Origin: Pelecanus crispus
Lineage: Eukaryota; Chordata; Aves; Pelecaniformes; Pelecanidae
Length of the DNA stretch: 64,000 nt
NCBI RefSeq assembly: GCF_030463565.1
Contig: NC_134643.1
Location: forward strand, 878,001-942,000
Direction: 5' to 3'
Shown here one piece after another: positions 25,101 through 37,100 of this stretch. The notes below the pieces were generated by a model that made no database searches, was not told the DNA's origin, and saw only the letters and a list, made by a program, of their open reading frames with translations. Made by a program: the position numbers and the translations under genes. How positions within the stretch are numbered: position 1 is the first letter of the stretch; each line of letters starts with the position of its first letter.

Positions 25101-28100
25101 AAGTACAGCCTGATAGCACGTACTGCGAGATAAAGGCAGTACGTACTCGCTGACTTCGGGAAGTTTTCTGCACTCTTTCATAAGCTTGTTAAAATGGCAT
25201 TGTTAATTATTAAAACAGTAAGTTAAATACGTACACGGTGTAATTACAACTATTTTAAAATACCACACAGCTTACGATTCTGAAAGCCTTTAGTCTCTGG
25301 AGGCTGCAGGCACGTGCTGGGCTACATTTCCTGAACCTGCTGCTCAGAGAAGCCAGGACGGTATTTCTGTTCATGGGGTAGCCGTCCTTTCTGGATATGA
25401 AAGTGTACGTGCTTGCTGTAACACACTCCTCTTCAAATGGAACAGTTATGAGACATGCTTATTACAGTGAATTTCTCTTTTTGTCTCTGATCCCATCCAG
25501 AAATTACAGCAAAGTCTTGCTAGCTTGCACAGTGCCTGGGAAAATTCATTTGGATGAATTCAAATGGATGAGTTCTAGAAAATAATTAGTAAAACCCCAC
25601 AATTTAAAACAGAAAGAAAACTTGGGGGGGGGAAGTATTTTGTGTTAAAAAAAAAAAAAAAAAGCCTTTGGAAAACACACCAACCATGATTTTATGGCAT
25701 ATTACAGCATACAAGAGAAATATTTGTTAGTGCTGTTGTGAGAAAGTCTCAAGAGACTTGACCACTACCCCATGTAGGACAGGCAGCAATTCCAGGAGCG
25801 TGGGCGTTAGCAAGCGGCAGTCAGCAAGGCTTTCCTACAGTCATCTTGACCAGAGCACGAACTGTCCTCTTAAAATAATAATAATAAAAAAATCCTATTT
25901 GCAGAAAGAGCTCACAAACAGGTGGAATGGCAGAAGCTCAAGGACACGATGCATGAAACTACTAAACACCGTATCTGCTTTTTAATGGCTCATCAACGGC
26001 TACGTTGACTGCGCGCATACTTTCACAAAGGGCTGTAACGCAAGCTCAAATTCAGGTTTTCGAAATGTAATTTCTAGGATCTGTTTTAGCTGATTGTGAA
26101 AAGATGAGCTTTCCCAGTCCAACGGTCCAACAGCTCTTTTTCCAGCCCAGCATGGAGTAACTAATGGGAGAAACTACGTGTCAGGTGGATGTTTGGAACC
26201 CTGAGGCGGTCGCCGTCATACATACCCTCCGACTGCAGGTCTAAATACTCTGAGCAATACCCACAGCGAGAGGGAAAGGCAGCGAGAGAGGCAGAAATGG
26301 AAAGAAAGCAAAGAAAGGAAGAAAAAGAAAACAGTAAAGATTGCTGAAAAAACAGACAAAAGAGTTAACTTTGCAACCGTATCCTCAAGCGGTGTTCCTG
26401 CCGGGAGAATACGCAGGAACATTTTAAAAGCTGTTTCAAGGAGTACAATCACTGAACACGGCCTTTTCCACATAAAATTCAGATCAATACACAAAAAAGC
26501 AGCAGATTCAATACACCGTAAAAAGCATCTTTCTCAAGCCTAACACACACGTTCTGAAGTTACCGAAGAGTGAGATTTGGCAATACTGGAAGCTCTTTAG
26601 TCAGAGAACTTCTGCAAAACTACTTATTTTTTCACATGAAACTACCCTATAGAATTAGATATAGGAAAGGAAGTTAGCTAAATACATTTAAAGTAGATTA
26701 GTTACCTAAATACATCTGAAACGGCTTCTTTCTGTGTGATTTTTAAACTACTAATATGGCTCCTTTGAGCAGAACTGCCACGAGGGACATTCTACTAAGC
26801 CACACGAGGACCAATAATTAAATTTTGGGGCAGTATGGGCAGGCAGAGAAGCATCAGCAGTTACGACGATGAGCGTGGAGGGTATTAAAGGTATGTACTG
26901 TAACATCTGGGTCTTTCATGACCTAGCGATGGCAGAATCTACAGAGTCCTTGTGCAGCTCCAAGGAGTATTAAAGATCTCCACTGCAGATTTCAGTATTG
27001 TAGGGAGGGGAAAAAAGGAGAGGGAAGACCCATTTCTACAGAAAGAGGAGTGTGGTGTGGTAAAAGTTGAGCACGTCTGGGGAAGTGCTTGTAGGAAGTC
27101 ATCAAGAACGACATATTCAATCTGAAAAATTCTTAGACTTTTACTATAGTTCATTTCCTCAGAATCATTAAAGAATATGGCAAGAAATGAATATATTCAC
27201 TACTGGCCATTTGAGTTTAACTGCATCTGTTCCAACAGAGGCAGACCGGTTCAGGAGAGCTGAGGCTACCAGGACGTTTCCATTATCGTCACCGGTCAAT
27301 ACGGCAATTCGTACGCCGGCAGAAACCTGGCCGCTAACCAGATCTGGAGCAGCTGAGATCACCATCTATGTAACAGGTTATGTCTTCCCACAGCTTCTAT
27401 TTTGATTTTTGGCTACGGTTATAGTTGTGGAAAGCTACAGACACCTTTGAAGTGGAGACCGTGGTTATTCAAGTATTTACTTTCTTTGCCAAAATGGAAT
27501 TAGTTTTGTAGAGCTGCAGTCATGCAAAACCAAGCCGGTTCTGGAAGCCTTGTCCTAATTGAAAGTGCTCGAGATATGTACACTTATTTAGGGAGAAAAA
27601 CACATTCAAAATTACACCGCCTGAAACAGCAGCATAGCCCACAACATCTAACCAGCCAAATCAGGGGAAAAAAAAAAAAATTGCCTACCTGCTAGGAAAT
27701 AAATGGAAGACATAAGAACATGCCAAATAAGATTTACACTGCTACTGTGAATGAAGACAGTCACATGTGCAATACTGCCCGGCTCACAAACACCATGCTT
27801 TCAGAGAGGAAGCACATCTGGAGCACAGAGTTTGTTTTAGATACACATGCCGATGGATTTAATTAGGTATCATTCAAGTGCAATGAAAACTGGAAAAGGA
27901 GGTGCTGCTTCTAGCACAGCAGGCAGTATTCTTATGCTCCCCATCTTCCATTTTTCGTGAAGCCGGTCTGGTTGGCCATGCCATCCCTATGCATACAAAC
28001 TAACTCAATTTATCAAAACAGCTCTTCAGATGCCGTCACTGCAAGCAAAGAAATCTCAGGCATCTCCCTCATTTCAAGCATGAAGGGTAAAGGCCATTTG

Positions 28101-31100
28101 AGGTGGACATCAGAAATAAAATCCAGTCACGTTATTAAAAACTCAATTCAGAGTTGCCTAACCAAACATACCTTTGGTTAACTTCCTCCCCAATTTTACC
28201 TAGTTCTGTAATCCCACTTCTTTTCCGAGCCACTGCTTTTTAACTCCTCGTAGCTATCTGCTGGAGTGCGTACGCATGCCAAGCAGCCCATGTTGACTGT
28301 CCAATAAAGTCACATAACCACAACATTATAAAAAGGAAGTACCTGTTCCTGAGTCAGATGCCTAAACTACAGGGACTCCAACTAGTTAAATTAGACCCTA
28401 CATACCTGTAAGGAATATGAGGAAAAAACCCAAGTATCTTAAAATTGGGTAATATTTCTGGATGCACCAAAGTGAACTAGATGCTGACTTGTTTTGAAAA
28501 GCAACTTCCCCTCTCAAATGATGCGAGTAGGCTAGATTCGAGCACTTGCAATTCCAACCAAATTGCTGCCCAAAAGCTAACAAATCTCAGGATCTTCTGT
28601 ATCTTTTTTCTGGCGTTTTTCATTTTTTATCATTTATTGTCTATAATCTACTGCTTTGACAATGAGGGGAAAATGATGGCTGGAGCCATTTAAGTCTTGC
28701 CCTTGCAAGACTACACTGACTCCACGCCAGACCTTGCACTTGCCATCATGTGAGGCTTTGCTCAACTCTTCTGTGCGCTCTGACCTGGCATCCCTGCCAC
28801 GAGCCCCGGCCCGGATCTCCCTCTCAGGCCAGACAGACAGACGGGCGATGCTTCCGTGATGTAGCTCGGTGGCTAAAATGAGCCACACACGTTTCTTAAA
28901 ACAAACGCATTTTAAACGTTTTCTTAAAACAACCCCCCTGTGACAAGAAAGCTGCAAGACACCCTCACACAGGACATTTGGAACCGTGGCGTAAAAGGGA
29001 AGAGCAACACATTAAGCCCTAGCCACACAAGGGGCTAAAACCAGGGCAGAGCAGGACCCCAGCCCAAGGAGATTCCTTTCGCACCTGGTGAAAACAGCCT
29101 TCTCGTTTTTAGCATCCATAGTCAGCTTGATGGTTTCCTGGCCTGAGCCTGTGCTGATGGTTTCTGTGACGATATCAGCTTTATCCTCCTCCTCGTCGCT
29201 GTCGGAGCCGCCAGAGGAGCTGCTGTCTGAGGCCACCAGCGGCGCTTTCCTCGTGACACAGACGTTCCAAGCACAGGGAGAGGCAGTGTTGACTGAGAAA
29301 AGCAAATAATTCACATTGTAAAATGAACAAAACCACCGGAACAACTCCCCAGGTACGACCCCGAGTAAGTAGGGTGGTGTAAAACCGAGTGTTTAGAACT
29401 ACTGCAAATTTTGAGATGATCGTTTCTGTGCAGATCCCACAGCATGCAATATGATTTTTGCAAGTAAGGGAAAAGCCCGACCCCACAAATCAGTGTTCTC
29501 CACCTGCCGCCTCACGCCTGCGTTTAACACAAACAGCAGAGGAGACTATTTTCTTCACTTGTTGAACTCTGAACGGAGGATTAAGGCAGTCTCTGGCGTC
29601 CCTCCCGACTGCGACCTCGCTCTGAGAACTTGTGGCATCATTTAAGCAGCTACGCTTTTTGATGCGTTCATTGGTTTCGATTCCACGTGCAAGGAAAGCC
29701 TCTCACAAAAGTGGCAAAGAAGTGTTGCAGCCTCAGAAAGTGTTTTTCTTCCCAAAGCTGGTACCTGCTGATGCAACTTGATGCAAGGCACAGCGCCTGA
29801 CGGAAGATCGCTACCTGGGTGGACTTAAACAATGCGCCTACGTAAAGCGGTCATCGCATGCGGTCTGAGTTCTGCTGAACTGAATCTCCAATTCCGCTGG
29901 CAGAGTACAGCAGAACATGCATGTGGCAGAAAAAGGTACCGTGCTATCCCTTCCACTATTATCCACCTTTCAGTGGTTACTACAGACAAAAGTTTAATGT
30001 AGTTCCATCAAAGTCCTTTGTTAAATTTTATTTTTCCTTGCTCAGAAAGGAGGAGGGAAAGAAATCAGACTGAAGCTAACCACCAGCTTGGCACAATTAC
30101 CAATAGTATAATTTACCCATCCTTTTGATTTTTGGCAAGTAATTTCATAATCAAGCATACAGTTAAAATAGGACTTTTGAACAGTTTATAAATGAATTCT
30201 CTCTGTGACATCAACTCTTACTAACTTAAACTTCCTCCTTTTCTTGCTGAATAGTATTATCCTAACAAACGTTCAGGATTCTGAGTTACTATTTTAATAG
30301 ATTAACCTCTGTATGAAAGAGAGCCTTCAAGTAAGATAAGGCAGACGACACTGGAGGGAAGTTCTCCCTAGCAGACTCGGTATGCTATGCAGGATTTCAA
30401 ACAGCTTAAATAATACACGTTTTGACTTGTAACATTCTCACTTACAGTTCTTGTCTTGACTCTGCTTCGGGTTTCCATCTGAATCAGTGCTTTCTGTGTC
30501 GACAGGAGAACTGCATCGGGGACCTGATTCTGAGCTAAAGTAGGGGGGGAAAAGCCTTGAGAATGAAGATACCTTGGTTGTGCCTCTAAATATCCCCAGT
30601 GGAAAAAATCATTAGAGCTTACTCTTTCTTTACATAAATATTTTGAACTTCTAGAATACTTATTCATTTACTTATTTTAAACTGTTAGCAGTGATGATAC
30701 GTAAAGTATTCCTGTATGATAAGACACAAATGAATGCTAACACCAGTCAGAAGCACTGGAAGGCAAGGAGAAGCATGAAGCCCCAATCCAGAACACTCAG
30801 ACAGTATTAAAAAATAACAAGGGTAGCAAGGAGAAGGGAAAGGGAAGAAGGCAAGATTACAGTCAATGTACTCCATCAAACCGTATTTTCAAATATTCTT
30901 TCACTCAAAAGCTATAAGGAAATTGAAAGAACGCGTGCCCCTCTCACCAACAGAAAGGCTGGAAGTCTGTAAACTTTGCCCATCCTTTCTCCTCTGGGGT
31001 GGTGTTCTCTGGGGCTGCTGAATCCCAAACGCTCGATCCAACGTCCATGGCAACACAGGGTGTGGGGGGCTTCGAGTTCACGGGCTCGAACACAGCTGTC

Positions 31101-34100
31101 CATCCAGACCCTGGAGAGACACAACAACCGCCTGGAATTCCTATGAGTTTTCAGAATCTTCGGCCATCCCAAAAATATTCCAAAGTGATCCCAGAGACAA
31201 AAAAAGAAAGACCATCCAATGGCACTCCTTCAAAACCTACAGGAAGCTGCCTGCCTCGCACGTTATAGCCAATCAGCTTGAAAATCCCTCTTCCGATAAA
31301 TACTAACGTTATCCACAAGAGAGAAGCATCAACTCGGAGAAGTGACATGATGAATGTCTTCATTCTTTGAGCCACTGATTTCCAGCTGAACTGTAAGTAC
31401 CTTAGCTTTCTGTCAAAAGCTAAGTGGCATGGCTTTCAACCATTTCAATCACTAACTGTTTAATTTTGGCAATTACGGGTAAGGAATTGATACACGGATT
31501 AAAATGTTTAAGACCACAGAAGTGATCTTGAGCAAAACTAAGAACATAATTTGTTTTTTACAGTCCCAGCCTACTCCTTATTCATTAGAACATACTTCTG
31601 TTCCTACACAGATTTTTGAAAAGCATTTCTCATTACCTTTTCTCAACAAAGAGAAAGGATTGCAGAGGTCTGTCGTGCAAACAGATCTGCATGCAACAAA
31701 ACTGAGAGTAGGAGAGATCCACCAAGTCTATACTCACTCAAAAATTGAACCAAAATTTGAACCAAAGTCTTTAGAAGGGTAACCAAACCGATGTACACTA
31801 TCCACAGGCTGCCATTTGTGGTGTTTATACTGGTTCTTCCTAATAAGAATTGGAAATATCTGACACTACCAAATGGGTGCAGAGCGCTGATTACTGGAAT
31901 AAATACGCATTATGCTCACAGTTACAGTACAAAGACATCACCTAGAAAAAGAAACATTTTTAAACTGAAAATGCTTGTGCCAAACAAGGAGCGAAGGTTA
32001 ATATTTTTGTCCCTTTATTTCAGTTGACTGAATTTGCTCTGCTGACAACACTGCGTCTCATGAACTTACACAGCATTATTTGCGTTGTGATCTGGGAAAA
32101 CCTCGTCCCTCTACAGTCGTCCCCTAGGCACTGTGAGAATGGGTTTGCAGCATGCAAATTGAAACTAGAAAGGCAATCAGGCCGATACAGGGAGTGTGGA
32201 GATACTTGGCAAGGGTCTGCATAAAACTCTTATAATATAATGCATATAATGTAAGGAGTTAATGTCATAATCCTCCAGTAGTATTTTGTTCGTTAGTATT
32301 TGTACTAAAAGAGCTAGTAGTATTATTGTACGTGTACCCGTGTGGCTGTCTTAGCGTAACTGAAGCATCCCACTGCTATTCTGAAGAAGCTGGGCAGGGC
32401 TCAATCTCACTAATATTTCAGAGGCAAAAAAATGAAGACTGAAATTCACACTTCTCATCTGCACAGGTGGAACTACAGAATAGCTGCAGAAACCTGGCAA
32501 TTTGCAAAGTGCTATTCTGCAGAGATGATTACAGATCTCATTTCAAATGGGATGATGCTGGTTTTAAACTCTTTACCTTCAGAGGAGTCAGAGTCTTTCT
32601 GCTCAGAAATATTATTCTTGTTGTTGTTCGCTGAGGAAGGAGGGGGCTGCTGTTCTGCTTCCTCCTCTTCTTCGGAGTCCACGCTACCATCGTGATCTCC
32701 ATTCTCAAGATCACTTTTTGACGAACTCTCCGAGGTCTGAGACGCTCCAAATCTAAATCGCAGAACTCAGAATTAGCAAAACCCTTACCGCAGCCAGTTC
32801 ATCCTTCACCTGCTTCCTCCCTGCCCCAGGGAGAAAGCACAAACTGCGCCAAAAGATACAAAGCTCAGACAGGCAACAGCAGGCACTCCTCTAGATATTT
32901 CCGCTAAAGTCCCCAAGTGCTTTACTTGTCAAAATGCATCTGCAGAGCTGTAATGGGAAATACGCTGCAGTGAAACACTCGGGGCTCGGGATTGATGTGA
33001 GCAGACAAACCAGTAGCAAACAAGGGGGACACTGGTGTGGTGTCAATTCTGGGTATGAACAAGCCAATCAGTTTGTTGATGCCAGGCAAACAAACACTAA
33101 GGTCTTGGCCATTTTTCCTGTCTCATTTGATCATATTTTCAGACTTCAAATTATAGAATTAACTTTATTTAATAACTGACTATATCAAAGGGATGAAAAA
33201 TTGTGATTTGCAATGCCAGAGATGCACCATGGGAGGTCACTCATTCTCATGCAAAACATTACGTTTCTTCTTTTAACATTTTGAAAAAGAATATTCTGTC
33301 TACTACCCTCAGTCTTACAATTCTTTCAACCTCCTCCTCCCCAGATATGAGGAAAGGAGTAAGTTCTAAGCATTTCAACCTAAGGGTGGGTTTTTTAGTG
33401 TCTTTGATAATAGACTGAGTAATTCAGTGTTTCCATCATTACTGCATTCCCTCAAATTGGATCATTGTTTCACATTCAACACAAACCACCACCTCTTTTT
33501 GTGCAAGTGTGACGTGTAAAGCGCTCTGGTTTACGCAAGAAAAAGGCCTCACAGCACATAAATAACAAACAATTAAGCGTGCACTTAACTAAAATGTACA
33601 GTTTCATAGCATTTAGGGGGAAAGAAAAGAATATCGATCTTTTGTTTTCACCTTACCGTGTTCTTGATTTAACTTGGGTTGCATAGGTTATCTCCTTCTC
33701 TTCCCAGATATCTTCTTCCTCCTCGTTATCATCAAACTGTTGGATCCGTTCATTGCAGCAGGCTTCAAACAGGGAAGCATTGGGCTAAAATAGTATTAAA
33801 AAGAAAAGAAATTCCGTTCATTCTCTGGAGACAGAAGCGAGAACTTCAACGATGAGGAAGTTCATAGAACAGCATTTGTACACAACTAATACCATGAAGG
33901 TGTTTGCATTTATTTCATTTTACATCCCAAGTTGTGAAACAAGCAATGTTCAGCTGTGGAAGAGTAATAATAGCACCGTATGCTCAGAAGCAGCAAGCCC
34001 GTGACAGATCAAGAAAGAAACACAACAGTATCTCAGCCTACGCTGCTTCCAAAATAGCAGGAACTCCTGCACGCTGCTTCAGAGCTGTTCTGTTACATGA

Positions 34101-37100
34101 CTCTCTGCACCCCTCCTCAGGGGTAGGGACATAAAGTCACTGTAGAAGAGGGCTGGAAACAATTCCCTTGAGAATGCATTTGCAAACTGACCAGCTTGGA
34201 GCTTAGAGAACAAAGCGATGCCACGCATGCAAACTGTCCCGCTTGGATTAACAATCCACGGTGCCATTTCGTTCAGTGACTGCATTCTTCCTGACAGAAC
34301 TGCAGGGAGCTTCTAAGAAAATACGATAATACTTAACTCATGTGCACACACCCCCTTCAAAACATACAACCTTCCATTCTGGAAATGACTTTTCAGACAC
34401 CGGTAAAGTGAAGCATCCCTGTAAATATACAAATGATCTGCCTTTTTGTGAGCGTTCTGGGATCTTTCAATGAAAAGATTAAGCGCTGTCTTCCAGACCG
34501 TGCACGGTCCAAACCAACAGCTGCATTAGAATTCCATCACACACAAAAACTGTCTACTCGGGAAAAAAACCAACTTAAGACAAGCATATAAACAGCTCTT
34601 GGTGGCTGCAGACTTAGCTGGCAGATTCAAAAAGAAAACAATTTTTCTGTATCTACAGAGCAGTGTCTAGAGCAGTCAGAAGAGAGAGAAAAAAATACTC
34701 TTCATAGTACTGTATAAGTGAAAAAGGAAGTATCTTAAGACTAAGGAAACCTAAGTCTTAGTATTGACTACAACAAGCTTTGGTCAGGAGATGAGCTTGG
34801 AATCACCTCTGAAGCCACCGTCCAGCTTCCTCAACGAGTATTGATTTAGGTCAATAAAACAGAAAAGGCAAGCCACAGCACGGCAATATTTAGACCCATA
34901 AGAAACCCAATCCCCTCTGTTTTTCTTTGACTGCATATGGAATGGTTATCAAAGTGAAAATAAGGACAATAGAGTCACACTGCAGAGAGAGAGAAAGATT
35001 CCTCCAGTGCAAAGAGTACTACTTCTGAAGATCCTCAACAATGCAAGAAAATGTAGGGAGATTCTCCAGGGGTACATGTAATGCCCGGAGTTCCTTAACT
35101 GGACTCAGGCATGAGTATGAGTCCAGTTACCAGTTTTCATTTACCAAAATAACATACCAAATCTTTTTTCTTTCAAAATGACAACAGCTAATTTAAGCAT
35201 GAATGAACTTGCCAGAATCTGTCCTATTAAATAAACATCCCCAAATACCCACTTACACTGTCATCATCAGCATCTATATTGAAGTTTATCTCTGCGATCC
35301 TGTCAAAGGGAGCACTGCAAAAAGAAGGGAAAGAAACTTCAGTGATGGCATGGAGTAACAAAGCGCTTTTGCAGCCGCAGTGCAAGACCAGAGGACAGCT
35401 CACTGCAGAGACGCTTCACGCGACCACTCAATGCCTTCTGCGTTTGTTCCCAGAATATTCACTTCCACACTATGTGCAATGGCTTCCTCTCTTTGAGATG
35501 AAAGATTATTTTGTATTTTTGAGTATTTGAAAAAATATGTAGCGTTTTCATTCTCAGGTCTGATTCAACACCTGAGTGAACAACCTTTGTCATTCTCTTG
35601 TTCCTACGGTATTTTGAGGCTTCATGGCAACCACAGCAACATCTGGCTGTTGGTTTGCAACTCTCATGGCACCTGTGCAGCATGAAGGCTATCTTAATTT
35701 TTTTCACTGGGTCTCTTCAGCTGAACCAAGCTTTATTGAAAAGAAAATGAGCTCATAATCAATTAAAAAGAAAAGGAGCTGCACCCAGCTGCTCTGGGAT
35801 TCCAGTCCTACGTTCACCCAAGAATTCCACTGGATTCCTCCGCACGAGACGACCCAGAGACGGGACTGAAGCCTGCACGGTGGGCACGTCACCAGAAATA
35901 GCCAGACGGACCGCACCTGCCTGTTTTAACATAACTGCAGTAACTTCAGGGAACCTTAGTGTACCAGCGGCTCAGGAACCCCAGCATGAACGCTGCAAAA
36001 ATCATGAAACAACCATTTCTGATTTGGACCTAGGAGTGTAAGGACAGCAGAGGGTGCTACAGGCCAAAAAACCCCAACCTATAGCACGGTGCAGGTCAAC
36101 GCGGCGTTTTTTCAGCATATCTCTTCACTTTGGACAGTGTTATTTTCTTTCAAAGGAGACTCTCCAGTTAGTAAAAAATACTGTCATGCAAACCACCAGG
36201 ACACTGAAACATGATTAATACTTCTTAAAATAGTCAAATTCAGATCTGCAACAGTTTTCAACAGCTGGAAAACAGGCGACAGGGAGCACCACTCTCAGAC
36301 TGTTCAATGCCAGAACAGTTTCGTAGCATATTCCTCCTTTTGCAATCACAGACACAGAGAAGGCTAGCACATCCCATTACAGATTTTGTTCAGTTCCATG
36401 CTCATTTTAAAATGGACATTAGCTACCTTCAGCAGCTCCTCACAAGTTAATTCTTCCCCTCCACCTACACATACGCGAGTTCAATATTTGCTGCTATCTG
36501 ATAAGAAATTAAAAGTGTATTTTACTTTTAAAAAAAAAAACTTAAAAAAAAAAACTTAAAAAAGAACTAAGTAATCCATGTTAAATTAAACTCTCATTCT
36601 AGTCTGGAACTTTTTAGCTTTATTAAATTTCTGGGCATCTACAACGCCCAGAAAAAAAAAAAAAGACAGGAAAGCTGGACTCCAAAATCTTTCTCCATGT
36701 GAGAATACAGCTCCCAACTATTTGGCAAACACCTCAATGGCGTTCCTGTGACCCTAGGGATCTTACGACTCTCTACTTTGATTCACGCTTGAAAGCAACT
36801 CTGAAGCAGCCAAACTATTTCCACATTGTCCTTTCATTTCAGATATTTCATGGAGCCCAATAGCTGCTAAAAACATGGTCTGAGCAGCACCAGCAAAAGA
36901 ATCCTCAATAAATCAGATGTGGAGCAGCCGGAGAGTCAGAGCGATGTGGCATGTCAGAGCTTTCTGGGCTCAAACCTTCCGGTTTCTGCCAGGATCCCAG
37001 GACAGCAGGCTCCTGCAGCTCTTTGCGGAGCATTCCCTACGAGTGTCTGCTCATGAGGGTGCGTACAGCAGCTACTGCCGCACGCTCTCCCTGTCACCTT

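Larger units (their letters stand above)
18277..29084 (-). other. 10.8-kb PPP6R2 intron between W17 and W18
   Basis: Largest complete intron in the window. It has (ACGC)n at 21,756-21,780, an AAATAAG-rich tract at 22,185-22,265, a 3 x 19 bp repeat at 24,133-24,187, A-runs at 25,650 and 27,668, and a small CpG-rich spot at 27,230-27,350. No coding exon was recognised; no CR1 of good quality was seen. Confidence 0.6.

Noticed and set aside
31504..31782. 92-codon plus-strand ORF with protein-like composition
   Set aside because: It lies antisense in the W14-W15 intron, has no known domain and no splice or promoter support.
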